From contig NZ_JAFBDI010000009.1 of NCBI RefSeq assembly GCF_016908145.1, positions 1 to 64,000 on the forward strand: 64,000 nt of DNA. Reading direction: 5' to 3'. Source of the stretch: Marinitoga litoralis. Its GTDB lineage: Bacteria; Thermotogota; Thermotogae; Petrotogales; Petrotogaceae. A model generated the notes under the pieces. That model was not told the DNA's origin. It made no database searches and saw only the letters and a program-made list of their open reading frames with translations. Shown here piece after piece: positions 42,836-52,128 of the stretch. The translations under genes and the position numbers were made by a program. Each line of letters begins with the position of its first letter. The first letter of the stretch is position 1.

Positions 42836-45142
42836 ATGAAAAACGAAATCAAATTTATTAATTCTATGGGATTTAAATTTGGGATTATAACAATATTAAT
42901 ATCTATTATACCTTTACTTATAGTTACAGGATTTATATATTATTCAATTGAAGAACAACAGAAAACTATAAAAAATAATATAAATAATCAAATAGACGTT
43001 ATTCAAAAAAAATATAAGGAGCAATTTAATGAATATAATAAACTTCTTGAGAGTCAAATAAAAGAATATAATTTGAATATTTCTGATCAAATTATTAAAT
43101 TAAATGAAGATGTCAATAAAAAATTTTATGCTTATTTTATAGAAAATTATGACAAGACAATATCCACATTATTTACAATATTTGAAAATAAAATTAAAGA
43201 AAAAAGAATGAATTTAGAATCATTTTTAAATGCCATTAGCAGAGATAATTCATTGAAAGAAAAGGCAGCAAGTGGTTCCGTATCTATTGTTGAAAGATAT
43301 AGTATATTGCAACCGTATTCTGATTTAAAAGTTTTTGATGGAATACAACTTTGGTTAGTTAATCCTAAAGTTTTTACTAAAAAAAATTCATTTGAATTAA
43401 ATATAAAAAATGAAACATATCAAATTCAAAAAAAAGCAGAAAGTTATAGCCCGGGTAAAGACGAACTAAAGGATATAGAAATTTTGGAAAATATAAAAAT
43501 GAATTCTATACAAATAATATCTAAAAATTTATCTTATGGTATTAGTAATATATTATATTTAAATGATAAACCTTTAATTTTAGTTATAACACCTATTTAT
43601 GATCCAATTATAACTCAAAAAGTAGTAGGTATTTTGGTAGGTATAAAAGAATTTGGATATGAAGATATTGTTGAAATAGGAAATTTAATTGATTCATATA
43701 TTGTTGTATATTCATCTAATGGAAAAGCTTTATTTGGTAATATACCAATAGATGATTTAGAATTTAATATGAAAAATATAAATAAATTTTTAACCGAAGA
43801 AATTTTAAATAAGGAAGTAAGAAGCTTTTATACTACTTCACAGAATTTTCCTTTTATGTATATTCAAATTTCAAAACCTTTATTAAAAACTCATACTGAT
43901 TTAGAATTAAATTTAAAGAGTCATTTTGAATTGCCAGAATTCAAAACAGAAGAAATTAGTGTTGATATAAATATAGATATGAGAAAAATATTAAACATAA
44001 TATTTATTTTAATAATAATAATTTTTGTTATTGCTATTATTATTTCTATAAATTTAGGAAGAAAATTCTCAAAAGATTTAGGAATAGTAGCAAATAACCT
44101 AAAAAATATTTCTCAAGGTAATTTGATGGATATTGTAAAAATTAGAAGGAATAAAAATGATGAAATAGGAATTATGACAAATAAAATTCACAGTACTATA
44201 GATTTTTTAATATCAATGTTTCAGGATTTAAATGAAAATATAAACAGATTAAATATGGCTTCAGAAGAAATTGATAATTCATCTGAAAAATTAGAAAAAA
44301 CTAAAGAGGTTATAGAAAATTTTGTATATATTATAAGAAATTTAATTAATGATTTAGATAAATTTTTATATTTCTTAGATGAAAATGTGGAAACTTTATT
44401 TGGAAATAGTAACAATATACTTAATGAATCAGCTACTATAGAAAAAACAATTGATAAATTAACAGAATTTAACTCTGTTACAAAAAAAGTAACTTATGAA
44501 ACTAAAGAAGTTACGAGCTTAATAAATGATTTAATAATGAACTTATCAAACAGTTTTAAAGAATTTAATAATAAAGTTAGCCAAATTTTCGATTTTGTTG
44601 AAAAAATAACAGATATATCAAAACAAACAAATCTATTGGCTTTAAATGCGGCTATAGAAGCTGCTCGTGCAGGTGAAGCTGGTAAGGGATTTGCTGTTGT
44701 TGCAGATGAAATAAGAAGTTTATCTGTTGAAACAAATAATATTGCAGAAGATATTTCAAATCAAATAAAACTTATAGGTAAAGATATGAATAAATTATTA
44801 TATGAGGTTCAATCTTCTGAAGAAAATGTAAATAATTTAGATAAGATAATGAATAAGTTTGAAAAAGATATGTCAGAAATAAATATTTTGACAGATGAAT
44901 TAGATAAAGTTTTTAATATTTTAAAAAATACTATTGAAGAACAAGATAATATGTTGAAAACTCTGAATAATAATAAAAACAATATAAAGAATTTCTTAGA
45001 TAATTCAAAAAAAGAAGTATTAGAATTTTCGGATATTATAGATAAAGAAACTGAAATAATAAATACTCTTATTGAACAGTCAGAAAAATTAAATGAGAGT
45101 TCAGAAAAATTAAAGTCTATAATTTCCTTTTTTAAAATTTAA
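42836..45142 (+). CDS. Methyl-accepting chemotaxis protein
   Basis: This is a 768-residue transmembrane chemoreceptor. Membrane helices are at about 13-33 and 384-404 ([18 protein letters not shown]). The external part starts with a coiled coil (about 35-125) and continues as a probable dCACHE-like sensor. A HAMP-like region follows ([16 protein letters not shown]), then a cytoplasmic helical bundle with the conserved hairpin tip [20 protein letters not shown] (about 600) continuing [14 protein letters not shown]. It signals to CheA/CheW; none of the che genes is in the window. The ligand is unknown. Ribosome site TGGAGG. Confidence 0.93.
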   Translation: MKNEIKFINSMGFKFGIITILISIIPLLIVTGFIYYSIEEQQKTIKNNINNQIDVIQKKYKEQFNEYNKLLESQIKEYNLNISDQIIKLNEDVNKKFYAYFIENYDKTISTLFTIFENKIKEKRMNLESFLNAISRDNSLKEKAASGSVSIVERYSILQPYSDLKVFDGIQLWLVNPKVFTKKNSFELNIKNETYQIQKKAESYSPGKDELKDIEILENIKMNSIQIISKNLSYGISNILYLNDKPLILVITPIYDPIITQKVVGILVGIKEFGYEDIVEIGNLIDSYIVVYSSNGKALFGNIPIDDLEFNMKNINKFLTEEILNKEVRSFYTTSQNFPFMYIQISKPLLKTHTDLELNLKSHFELPEFKTEEISVDINIDMRKILNIIFILIIIIFVIAIIISINLGRKFSKDLGIVANNLKNISQGNLMDIVKIRRNKNDEIGIMTNKIHSTIDFLISMFQDLNENINRLNMASEEIDNSSEKLEKTKEVIENFVYIIRNLINDLDKFLYFLDENVETLFGNSNNILNESATIEKTIDKLTEFNSVTKKVTYETKEVTSLINDLIMNLSNSFKEFNNKVSQIFDFVEKITDISKQTNLLALNAAIEAARAGEAGKGFAVVADEIRSLSVETNNIAEDISNQIKLIGKDMNKLLYEVQSSEENVNNLDKIMNKFEKDMSEINILTDELDKVFNILKNTIEEQDNMLKTLNNNKNNIKNFLDNSKKEVLEFSDIIDKETEIINTLIEQSEKLNESSEKLKSIISFFKI

Positions 45143-45212
45143 TAAAAAAATTTTATGTAAAAAATAATTTAACGTGTTGATTTTTCATATATTATTTTTG
45201 GGGGTGTTTAAA

Positions 45213-46538
45213 GTGGAGAGGGAAGAGATTTTAAGGGTGATAGAAACAGAGAAAATTAAGTTTATTAGATTGCAAATTACTGATATTAATGGATTATTAA
45301 AAAATGTTGAGATTCCATGGGATGAATTAAGAAATTCATTTGAAAATGGAACAATGTTTGATGGTTCTTCAATTGAAGGATTTGTTAGGATTGAAGAGTC
45401 TGATATGTATTTAATACCAGATCCATCTACCTTTTTAATTTATCCATGGACTGATAAAGGTTATAAATCAGCTAGGATAATTTGTGATGTTTATAATGCA
45501 GATGGAACACCTTTTGAAGGAGATCCTAGGTATAGATTGAAATTGGTTTTAAATAAACTAAAAGAAAAAGGATTTTCAGCATACGTAGGACCAGAACCAG
45601 AATTTTTTCTACTACCAAAAGATGAAAAAACTCATAAACCGATATTGGAATTTTTAGATCATGGCGGATACTTCGATTTATTACCTATTGATCATTGTGA
45701 AGAAACTAGAAAAGATATAGTTTTAGCTTTAGAGGATATGGGAATAAACGTAGAAGCTTCACATCATGAAGTAGCTCGATCACAGCATGAAATAGATTTT
45801 ACATATGATGAGGCATTAAAAACTGCAGATAATATACAAACTTTTAAATTAGTAGTAAAAACCATAGCATTATTAAGAGGATTGCATGCTACTTTTATGC
45901 CAAAACCTTTTTTTGGAGAAAATGGTTCAGGGATGCATACTCATTTAAGTTTATTTAATAATGGTGGCAATGCATTTTACGATGAAAATAAAGAATATGG
46001 ATTAAGTGATGACTTAAAATATTTTGTAGGAGGTGTGTTGAAACATATTAAGGCAATTACTGCAATTGCAAATCCTACAATTAATAGTTATAAAAGACTT
46101 GTACCAGGTTATGAAGCCCCAGTAAATATAGCATGGTCACCAAGTAATAGAAGTGCGTTAATAAGGGTACCTGCTTCAAGAGGAAAAGGCACTAGAATAG
46201 AAGTTAGAAGCCCTGATCCAACATCAAATCCATATTTATTATTAGCTGCACTTTTTGCTGCTGGTTTAGAAGGTATAGAAAATAAAATAGAGCCACCAGA
46301 ACCTGTTTCAGCAAACATATACCATATGACTCCTGAAGAGAGAGATAAAGTAGGAATCGAACAATTACCATCTAATTTAAAAGAAGCAATAGAAGAATTG
46401 AAAAAAGATGAATTGATGAAAGAGGTATTAGGAGAACATATATTTAATAAATATATAGAATTAAAAGAAAGAGAATGGAAAGAATTTTCTATTAATGTAA
46501 CTGATTGGGAAATTAATAAATATTTATGGATTATGTAA
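45213..46538 (+). CDS. glnA: Glutamine synthetase type I
   Basis: This is a 441-residue GSI enzyme making glutamine from glutamate, ATP and ammonia. Signatures are [54 protein letters not shown] and [19 protein letters not shown] (in part). The size and lack of the C-terminal adenylylation region suggest the GSI-alpha group, controlled by feedback rather than adenylylation. The GTG at 45213 is used because GGGGGTG lies 8 bases upstream; an in-frame ATG at 45174 has no such site. Confidence 0.95.
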   Translation: MEREEILRVIETEKIKFIRLQITDINGLLKNVEIPWDELRNSFENGTMFDGSSIEGFVRIEESDMYLIPDPSTFLIYPWTDKGYKSARIICDVYNADGTPFEGDPRYRLKLVLNKLKEKGFSAYVGPEPEFFLLPKDEKTHKPILEFLDHGGYFDLLPIDHCEETRKDIVLALEDMGINVEASHHEVARSQHEIDFTYDEALKTADNIQTFKLVVKTIALLRGLHATFMPKPFFGENGSGMHTHLSLFNNGGNAFYDENKEYGLSDDLKYFVGGVLKHIKAITAIANPTINSYKRLVPGYEAPVNIAWSPSNRSALIRVPASRGKGTRIEVRSPDPTSNPYLLLAALFAAGLEGIENKIEPPEPVSANIYHMTPEERDKVGIEQLPSNLKEAIEELKKDELMKEVLGEHIFNKYIELKEREWKEFSINVTDWEINKYLWIM

Positions 46539-46549
46539 CATTTATCTAT

Positions 46550-46555
46550 TATAAT
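46550..46555 (+). promoter_or_regulatory. Possible -10 box of the SRP RNA gene
   Basis: TATAAT at 46550-46555 lies about 28 bases upstream of the paired 5' end of the SRP RNA. No good -35 element is seen at 16-18 bases, so this is weak. Confidence 0.35.
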
Positions 46556-46582
46556 TATACATGGTTCTAGGGACCTACTTAA

Positions 46583-46679
46583 GGCTGGGTCCCGCGCAAC
46601 GGGAACCCGCGAACCTGGTCAGGCCCGGAAGGGAGCAGCCATAAGCGGTACTTCCTGTGTGCCGCGGGGGTGCCCGGCC
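46583..46679 (+). ncRNA. ffs: Signal recognition particle RNA (small bacterial 4.5S type)
   Basis: The Ffh-binding core GGTCAGGCCCGGAAGGGAGC continues AGCC, the universal SRP motif. The outer helix pairs GGCTGGG (46583-46589) with CCCGGCC (46673-46679), and CCGCG-type internal helices are present. The GC-rich block contrasts strongly with the AT-rich surroundings, as expected for a structured RNA in a thermophile. The true 5' end may lie some bases upstream. The RNA binds Ffh and guides membrane-protein targeting. Confidence 0.95.
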
Positions 46680-46703
46680 ATCTTTAATTTTAGGGGGAAA
46701 AAT

Positions 46704-47360
46704 ATGAAAAAAACATTTATGTTTATATTTATATTTTTTAGCATTTTTATTTATTCCATGAATTTAGGAATATATTCTAATGGCATTTTTTTAGAAATTC
46801 CTAATAATAATATTAATTTAAAAATAGGATACCCTACTTTTGGAATTTCATATAATTCTGATAATGAATATATTTCATATAATGTTATATCTGATTTTAA
46901 CCTTAATAATCCACAATTAAATAATTATTTATCAGCAAATATAGGAATTAATATTGGAAAAATTGAATTTTATTCTGGTATTTGGAATTTATTTGATACA
47001 ATAAATACTACTGATGCTACAACAGTAAATATTGGAAATATGGGATTTTTAGCAGGCATTACCACAAATATAGATAATCTAAGGTTTGATTTTGCATTAA
47101 ATTTAAAAATAATGAATTGGATGAAAAATTCTGAAGGAATTGTTACTAATTTACCTTCATTTCAAGGATCTTTTGATGATGCAGCGTTTTTTATAATTGG
47201 AATAAATTATCTTATACCTTTAAAAAACAATGAAATTAATATTTTTATAAACTTTGGAGCTAATTATATTAGTTTTCCTAACGGAATGACGTTATATCAG
47301 TTTAAAGATAATTATAATTTTGGAATATTATTATCTTTAAATGATTTATTTAATAATTGA
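46704..47360 (+). CDS. Exported protein, probable small outer-membrane beta-barrel
   Basis: This is a 218-residue protein with a signal peptide (MKKTFMFIFIFFSIFIYSM). The mature part consists of alternating strands with Asn/Gly turns (LGIYSNGIFLEIPNNN, LKIGYPTFGISYNSDNEY, LSANIGINIGKIEFYSGIW, FLAGITTNIDNLRFDFALNL), typical of a small beta-barrel. The ATG at 46704 is used, with AGGGGG upstream. It begins 24 bases after the SRP RNA. No family is recognised; location in the toga is inference. Confidence 0.72.
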   Translation: MKKTFMFIFIFFSIFIYSMNLGIYSNGIFLEIPNNNINLKIGYPTFGISYNSDNEYISYNVISDFNLNNPQLNNYLSANIGINIGKIEFYSGIWNLFDTINTTDATTVNIGNMGFLAGITTNIDNLRFDFALNLKIMNWMKNSEGIVTNLPSFQGSFDDAAFFIIGINYLIPLKNNEINIFINFGANYISFPNGMTLYQFKDNYNFGILLSLNDLFNN

Positions 47361-47383
47361 ATTGATTATATAGGAGGAATGAA

Positions 47384-48109
47384 ATGAGAGAAAAGAATGA
47401 AAGAATTTTTGGTCCTGAAGATTTGAAAGATTTATCACCTGAACAAGTTATTGAGTTATACGAATCTCAAAATAATGAAGAAAAAAAAGAAATCAAAAAA
47501 AAGAGCATAAATAAATTTCAACATTATTATATTGAAAATCCAGAAACAGAATTAACTGTGAGAACTTTAACTTTAACATTAAAAAACGGTCATACATATT
47601 TATTTAAAGCTCCATCAGGTGTATATGGAAAAAAAGAAATTGATAAAGCAACTATGGTATTATTGGAAAATGTTGAAATTGAAGGCAAAAAAATTCTTGA
47701 TATAGGTTGTGGATATGGGATTATAGGTATTACATTAAAAAAAGAATATCCAGATATAGAAATATATATGAGTGATATTAATAAAAGAGCAGTAGAATTT
47801 TCTAAAATAAATGCTAAAGATAATAATATTTTTGCTGATATAAGACAAGGTTATTTATTTGAGCCTTGGGAAAATGAAGAGTTTGACCAAATTATTTCAA
47901 ATCCACCTATAGTTGCAGGTAAAAAAGTTTGGATGAAATTAATTGAGGATGCATTTGTGCATTTAAAAAACGGGGGTACTTTGCAATTAGTAGCTTTTCA
48001 TAATAAAGGTGGTAGTCGAATAAAGGATTATATGAAAAAAGTTTTTGGAAATGTCAATGAAATTGTTAAAAAAGGTGGAATTAGATTATATAAGTCGGTG
48101 AAGGTATAA
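47384..48109 (+). CDS. RsmC-like N2-guanine/N6-adenine methyltransferase
   Basis: This is a 241-residue SAM-dependent methyltransferase. An N-terminal charged helix of about 50 residues precedes the fold. Motif I is LDIGCGYGIIGI (about 105), then YMSDINKRAVEFSKINA, and the catalytic NPPI motif is in IISNPPIVAGKK (about 172). This pattern is typical of RsmC/RlmG-type rRNA guanine-N2 methylases; the exact target is unknown. Its stop shares one base with the ecfA1 start, so it is coupled with the transporter genes. Confidence 0.85.
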   Translation: MREKNERIFGPEDLKDLSPEQVIELYESQNNEEKKEIKKKSINKFQHYYIENPETELTVRTLTLTLKNGHTYLFKAPSGVYGKKEIDKATMVLLENVEIEGKKILDIGCGYGIIGITLKKEYPDIEIYMSDINKRAVEFSKINAKDNNIFADIRQGYLFEPWENEEFDQIISNPPIVAGKKVWMKLIEDAFVHLKNGGTLQLVAFHNKGGSRIKDYMKKVFGNVNEIVKKGGIRLYKSVKV

Positions 48110-48888
48110 TGTTAAAAGGTGAAAATATATATTTTAAGTTTAAAGAAAAATTAATTTTTGAAAAATTCAATATAGAATTAGATAGTAATATTCCAGTGGG
48201 ATTAGTTGGATCTAATGGAAGTGGTAAATCTACTTTACTAAGAATATTATCTGGTATATTACAACCTTTAAAAGGAGAGATATATTTAAACGATAATAAA
48301 ATTGATTATAACAATAATGAATCATTATTATATTTAAAAAAACATGTAGGATATATTTTTCAAAATCCTGAAAATCAAATTGTTGGTGTTACTGTAGAAG
48401 AGGATATTGCATTTGGATTAGAGAATTTAGGATTAGATAAAAGTGAAATGAAAAAAAGAATATTATGGGCTATGGAAGTAACTGATTTAATAGGTTTAGA
48501 AAAAAAAGACCCTAATACATTATCTGGTGGTCAGAAGCAAAGATTAGCTATTGCTTCTATAATAGCGATGCAACCTGATTTTATTCTGATGGATGAACCT
48601 ACAACAATGTTAGACCCTGAAGGAAGAGATGAAATATATAAAGTAATAAGAAATTTGATAAATATAGGGAAAACTATTATAATTGCCTCTCATCATGCTA
48701 AAGATTTAGAAAATGTAAAAAAAATAATAGCTTTGGACAATGGAAAGTTAGTTTTTTATGATGAAAGAGATAAATTTTATAAATGGTCAGAAAATAAAAA
48801 ATTTAATGTTGAAGTTCCTTTTGAGAACATAGTAAAAAAATATACAGGTAAAAATTTAAAGGATTTGGAGAGAAATATATGTCAATAG
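48109..48888 (+). CDS. ecfA1: ECF transporter ATPase EcfA1
   Basis: This is a 259-residue ABC ATPase of energy-coupling-factor transporters. Walker A GSNGSGKSTLL (about 36), Q-loop FQNPENQIVG (the N-P-E-N-Q form is typical of EcfA), signature LSGGQKQRLAIAS, Walker B ILMDEPTTMLDP and the ASHHAKD switch His are all intact. With EcfA2 it powers vitamin or metal uptake through EcfT and S components. Neither EcfT nor an S component is adjacent. The gene overlaps the next by 10 bases. Confidence 0.93.
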   Translation: MLKGENIYFKFKEKLIFEKFNIELDSNIPVGLVGSNGSGKSTLLRILSGILQPLKGEIYLNDNKIDYNNNESLLYLKKHVGYIFQNPENQIVGVTVEEDIAFGLENLGLDKSEMKKRILWAMEVTDLIGLEKKDPNTLSGGQKQRLAIASIIAMQPDFILMDEPTTMLDPEGRDEIYKVIRNLINIGKTIIIASHHAKDLENVKKIIALDNGKLVFYDERDKFYKWSENKKFNVEVPFENIVKKYTGKNLKDLERNICQ

Positions 48889-49679
48889 AAATTAAAAATG
48901 TATCTTATATATATGCTGAGAATACACCATTTGAATCAATAGCTCTTCAAAATATTAATTGGGAAATATCTGAAGGAAGTTTTTGGGTTATATTAGGAAA
49001 AACTGGTTCAGGTAAAACCACTTTAATACAAACTCTAAATGGATTATTAATTCCTAAAGAAGGAAAAGTAATAGTAGATAACATAGTTATAAAAGATAGA
49101 AAAGAAGATATAAAAAAAATTAGAGAAAAAATAGGAATAGTGTTTCAATATCCTGAGAATCAGTTTTTTTTGCCTACAGTTTTTGAAGAAATTATGTATG
49201 CACCTAAAAATTTTAATAAAAATATTTCTAAAAATGAGTTAATAAAAATATTAAGATTAGTTGGGTTAGATGAAAGCTTTTTAAATAGGAATCCTTTTTC
49301 ATTATCTGGTGGTGAAATGAGAAAAGTTGCAATTGCATCTGTTTTATCATATGATCCTAAATATATTATTTTTGATGAACCAACTGTTGGACTTGATTAC
49401 GAAGGAAGGAAAAAAATATGGGATATAATAGAAAATCTTAAGAAAACTGGAAAGACTATTATAATTGTAACACATTGGATAGATGAATTGATAAAATTTA
49501 AACCTAATGTCTTACATATACATAATAATGAAATTAGTTATATTGGTTCGTTTGATGATTTTATTCTTTTGGGAGAAGATGAGTTGAAGAAAAAAAATAT
49601 TACTTTTTCAGAAAAAATTAAATTATATTATTGTTCATTAAAAAATAATATAAAGTTAGAGAAATTATTTCAATATTGA
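48879..49679 (+). CDS. ecfA2: ECF transporter ATPase EcfA2
   Basis: This is a 266-residue ABC ATPase with Walker A GKTGSGKTTLI (about 40), Q-loop FQYPENQFF, signature LSGGEMRKVAIA, Walker B IIFDEPTVGLDY and VTHWIDEL switch His. It is the usual partner of EcfA1 and forms a heterodimer. A GGAGAG ribosome site lies within the end of ecfA1. The unit ends just before the tRNA-Gln promoter; no terminator is obvious. Confidence 0.93.
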   Translation: MSIEIKNVSYIYAENTPFESIALQNINWEISEGSFWVILGKTGSGKTTLIQTLNGLLIPKEGKVIVDNIVIKDRKEDIKKIREKIGIVFQYPENQFFLPTVFEEIMYAPKNFNKNISKNELIKILRLVGLDESFLNRNPFSLSGGEMRKVAIASVLSYDPKYIIFDEPTVGLDYEGRKKIWDIIENLKKTGKTIIIVTHWIDELIKFKPNVLHIHNNEISYIGSFDDFILLGEDELKKKNITFSEKIKLYYCSLKNNIKLEKLFQY

Positions 49680-49691
49680 AAAGAAAGACTA

Positions 49692-49720
49692 TTGACTAAA
49701 TCAAAAAATAGTGTTATAAT
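49692..49720 (+). promoter_or_regulatory. Sigma-A promoter of the tRNA-Gln/Trp/Lys cluster
   Basis: TTGACT (49692-49697) and TATAAT (49715-49720) separated by 17 bases, ending 11 bases before tRNA-Gln. This transcript could also run into the infC leader. Confidence 0.88.
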
Positions 49721-49731
49721 ACTACTTGTCT

Positions 49732-49805
49732 TGGGAGGTCGTCTAATGGCAGGACAGCGGACTCTGGATCCGCTTATGGAGGTTCGAATCCTCCCCTCCC
49801 AGCCA
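49732..49805 (+). tRNA. tRNA-Gln (anticodon CTG)
   Basis: A 74-base tRNA with acceptor TGGGAGG/CCTCCCA, discriminator G and encoded CCA. The anticodon stem GCGGA/TCCGC encloses CTCTGGA (CTG). It reads CAG; a TTG isoacceptor for CAA must be elsewhere. Confidence 0.95.
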
Positions 49806-49826
49806 AGAAAAAGGTAAATTAGGTAC

Positions 49827-49902
49827 ACGCCTGTAGCTCAATTGGTAGAGCGGCGGTCTCCAAAATCGCAGGCTGGGGGTTCAAGTCCCTCCGGGCGTGC
49901 CA
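49827..49902 (+). tRNA. tRNA-Trp (anticodon CCA)
   Basis: A 76-base tRNA with acceptor ACGCCTG/CGGGCGT (one T-G pair), discriminator G and encoded CCA. The anticodon loop is CTCCAAA (CCA). It lies 21 bases after tRNA-Gln. Confidence 0.95.
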
Positions 49903-49915
49903 TTTTTTTGGTTAT

Positions 49916-49991
49916 GGGCCATTAGCTCAGTTGGTAGAGCGGCTGACTCTTAATCAGTAGGCCGTGGGTTCGAGTCCCGCATGGCCCACCA
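49916..49991 (+). tRNA. tRNA-Lys (anticodon CTT)
   Basis: A 76-base tRNA with acceptor GGGCCAT/ATGGCCC, discriminator A and encoded CCA. The anticodon stem GCTGA/TCAGT encloses CTCTTAA (CTT, reads AAG). It is the last tRNA of the cluster. Confidence 0.95.
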
Positions 49992-50017
49992 TGATTGTTT
50001 TTAAGTTATTGTGTAAA

Positions 50018-50115
50018 GTGGAAGCCACCCAGTAGCTTCCCACCTCGGGTAAAAATGCCGTCAGGGGTAAGGATTTTGAGGGAAATACATGGGTGGAGTT
50101 TACTCCACCCATTTT
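50018..50115 (+). promoter_or_regulatory. Structured leader of infC-rpmI-rplT with alternative pairings (candidate attenuator)
   Basis: A first hairpin pairs GTGGAAGC (50018-50025) with GCTTCCCAC (50035-50043); its loop region holds CCACCCA (50025-50031). A second hairpin, ATGGGTGGAGT/ACTCCACCCAT (50089-50112), is followed by TTTT and looks like an intrinsic terminator. Its left arm TGGGTGG (50090-50096) can pair either with the loop CCACCCA or with its own right arm CCACCCA (50105-50111). A switch between the two is plausible. L20 autoregulation of this operon is known in Bacillus and E. coli; this leader is not recognised as any named riboswitch class. Confidence 0.65.
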
Positions 50116-50156
50116 ATATTATTTTGGATTATAAAATATGAATAGGAGGGATAAGT

Positions 50157-50681
50157 ATTAAAAAATCTAAAGATTCGACACCAAGAAACGAGGATATTAG
50201 AGCAAAAGAGGTAAGAGTAGTTTCATCTTCTGGAGAACAATTAGGAATTATGGAAACGAAAAAAGCATTGAGTTTGGCTCAAGAAGAAGGACTCGATTTA
50301 GTTTTAGTATCTCCAAATTCAAATCCACCAGTAGCCAAAATTATGGATTTTGGAAAATATAAATATGAAAAGGAAAAGAGAGAGAAGGAAGCTAAGAAAA
50401 AACAAAAGAAACAAGTTTTAAAAGAAATGAAATTTAGATTAAGAATTGACGATCATGATTTTAATACTAAAGTAAAAAGAATAAGATCGTTTTTAGAGGA
50501 TGGTAATAAAGTAAGAGTTGTAGTAATGTTTTTAGGTAGAGATATAATGTTCACTGACAAGGGTAAGGAAATATTAGAAAGAGTAATAAATGATGTTGAA
50601 GATATAGCGGAAGTAACAAGAGCTCCTAAAATGGCTGGAAGAGATATGGATATGATATTATCTCCAAAAACAAAAAAATAA
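50157..50681 (+). CDS. infC: Translation initiation factor IF-3, ATT start
   Basis: This is a 174-residue factor binding the 30S subunit and checking the start codon. The frame begins at ATT (50157), 6 bases after AGGAGGG. It encodes KKSKDSTPRNEDIRAKEVRV, the normal IF-3 N-terminus. Starting at the first ATG (50250) would remove 31 conserved residues. The family motifs SSGEQLGIM, LVLVSPNSNPPVAKIMDFGK and KEMKFRLRIDDHDF are present. A rare ATT start is the known autoregulatory feature of infC. It is followed by rpmI and rplT. Confidence 0.96.
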   Translation: MKKSKDSTPRNEDIRAKEVRVVSSSGEQLGIMETKKALSLAQEEGLDLVLVSPNSNPPVAKIMDFGKYKYEKEKREKEAKKKQKKQVLKEMKFRLRIDDHDFNTKVKRIRSFLEDGNKVRVVVMFLGRDIMFTDKGKEILERVINDVEDIAEVTRAPKMAGRDMDMILSPKTKK

Positions 50682-50697
50682 TAAAGGAGGAAAAATT

Positions 50698-50886
50698 ATG
50701 AAAAGGCATTCAGCTTCAGCAAAAAGATTTAAAGTTACAGGTTCAGGTAAAATAAGAATGAGAAGATCAAATGTTGGACATAATACAAGAATAAGAGGAA
50801 AAAGAAGAATGAAAAGATTACATGAATACAAAGATGTACCAAAAGGATTAAATGAAAAAGTAGAAAGATTATTAGGATTGAAATAA
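50698..50886 (+). CDS. rpmI: 50S ribosomal protein L35
   Basis: This is a 62-residue, strongly basic protein with the L35 pattern KRHSASAKRFKVTGSGKIRM and HNTRIRGKRRMKRL. Ribosome site AAAGGAGG. It is in the standard infC-rpmI-rplT order, 16 bases after infC. Confidence 0.97.
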   Translation: MKRHSASAKRFKVTGSGKIRMRRSNVGHNTRIRGKRRMKRLHEYKDVPKGLNEKVERLLGLK

Positions 50887-50921
50887 TAATAATAAAAAAT
50901 AGCCGAAAGGAGAGAATATAA

Positions 50922-51278
50922 ATGAGAGTAAAAAGAGCAGTTACAGCAAGAAAAAAAAGAAAGAAATATTTAAAAGCTGCTAAAGGTTATAGAGGTGCTC
51001 TTAGCAGAAGATATGTTTTAGCTAAACAACAATTCTTTAGATCAGGTAAATATGCTTATGCAGGTAGAAAACAAAAGAAAAGAGATTTCAGAAGATTATG
51101 GATTACAAGAATCAATGCTGCAGCTAGAAATGAAGGATTAAAATATAATGAATTAGTACACGGTTTAAAATTAGCAGGAGTAAACATTAACAGAAAGATG
51201 TTATCAGAATTAGCTGTTAATGATTATGAAGCATTTAAAGAATACGTAAATATCGCTAAAGAAGCATTATCTAAATAA
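50922..51278 (+). CDS. rplT: 50S ribosomal protein L20
   Basis: This is a 118-residue basic protein with L20 motifs: RVKRAVTARKKRKKYLKAAK, GYRGALSRRYVLAKQQF, RKQKKRDFRRLWITRINAAA and YNELVHGLKLAGVNINRKML. It binds 23S rRNA and, in Bacillus and E. coli, represses its own operon through a leader RNA. A terminator follows directly. Confidence 0.98.
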   Translation: MRVKRAVTARKKRKKYLKAAKGYRGALSRRYVLAKQQFFRSGKYAYAGRKQKKRDFRRLWITRINAAARNEGLKYNELVHGLKLAGVNINRKMLSELAVNDYEAFKEYVNIAKEALSK

Positions 51279-51306
51279 AAAGAGGCACCATAAGGTGTCT
51301 CTTTTT
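51277..51306. terminator. Bidirectional terminator after rplT
   Basis: AAAAAGAGGCACC pairs with GGTGTCTCTTTTT (one G-T) around an ATAA loop. It also serves the convergent gene that ends at 51308. Confidence 0.9.
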
Positions 51307-51307
51307 A

Positions 51308-52123
51308 TTATTTGAAAACATTTAATAGATATTTATAAGATTCATTTATTTTGTCAAATATATCTTTTTTTATTGATAATATATCTATATTTTTTATATT
51401 GGAAACATCAGTTTTTAAAACCATTAAAACAGGCTTTTTTATGTTCATATCAGGTATTTTATATGAATCAGATAAGAAAGAATATTTATTAATTATATAG
51501 CTTTTGGCTAATTTTCCTAATTCAATAGCTAAACTTGTATTATTTATTTCTTTAGGAATATCAAAAACAATATGGACCTGATTTAGATTATAATAAAAAA
51601 ATGTATCAGGTAAATGCCAACTATTATAAGAGTTTAAAATAAAATCTAATAATTCTGAATCTATATCTTTATATAGTGATAAATATTTTTTACCTTTTAA
51701 TTTCTCAGATAATAGAAATTTTTTTATTAATATTTCATTCCCTGAAATATAATAACTTGGTATAATAAAAGGTGATTGAAATATAGATAAAGTATTTTTA
51801 ATTGATATTCTTTTATTGTACTTTAAAGCTAAGTTATAATATATATTGTTTAGTTTTTCTATATCATTATTTTCTTCTAAAGATAGAGGATATAATGAAC
51901 TCATGTATTTGGAGGGTTTTTCAGGAATTAAACTAATGAAACCTCTCCCGTCGATGTCAAAAAAAACATTTAAACTAGGGAATTTATTATTGATATCATA
52001 AATTGAAATACCTACTAAGTGATCATATTCATCAGCTAATAAATCTTTTTTTTCTATGAAGTGTTTAAGAGATATTTCTCTTAAAACATTAAGAGAATCT
52101 AAGTCTATTTTTAAGACAAACAA
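51308..52123 (-). CDS. Hypothetical protein, no recognised family
   Basis: This is a 271-residue protein with mixed alpha/beta composition, no signal peptide and no membrane helix. A TTG start at 52123 is preferred (AGAGGTG plus 6 bases); a GTG three codons earlier is part of the ribosome site. Visible features are VLKIDLDSLNVL, an HLVGISIYDINNKFPSLNVF strand-rich block, DIDGRGFISLIPEKPS and VHIVFDIPKEINN. I see no catalytic motif. It lies 5 bases after the ATT-start gene upstream, so the two probably form one leftward operon. Confidence 0.7.
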   Translation of the reverse strand: MFVLKIDLDSLNVLREISLKHFIEKKDLLADEYDHLVGISIYDINNKFPSLNVFFDIDGRGFISLIPEKPSKYMSSLYPLSLEENNDIEKLNNIYYNLALKYNKRISIKNTLSIFQSPFIIPSYYISGNEILIKKFLLSEKLKGKKYLSLYKDIDSELLDFILNSYNSWHLPDTFFYYNLNQVHIVFDIPKEINNTSLAIELGKLAKSYIINKYSFLSDSYKIPDMNIKKPVLMVLKTDVSNIKNIDILSIKKDIFDKINESYKYLLNVFK

Positions 52124-52128
52124 AAAAT

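Noticed and set aside
46659-46703. N-terminal extension of the putative outer-membrane protein into the SRP RNA
   Set aside because: The upstream ATG lies within the structured SRP RNA, whereas the ATG at 46704 has its own AGGGGG site and is followed by a signal peptide.
50018-50115. Leader as a known riboswitch (preQ1, THF, guanidine, fluoride, glycine)
   Set aside because: None of the core motifs I know for these classes is present; an L20-type or new regulatory leader fits the context better.
50250-50681. infC starting at the first ATG
   Set aside because: This would remove 31 conserved IF-3 residues and leave the AGGAGGG site unused; ATT at 50157 explains both.
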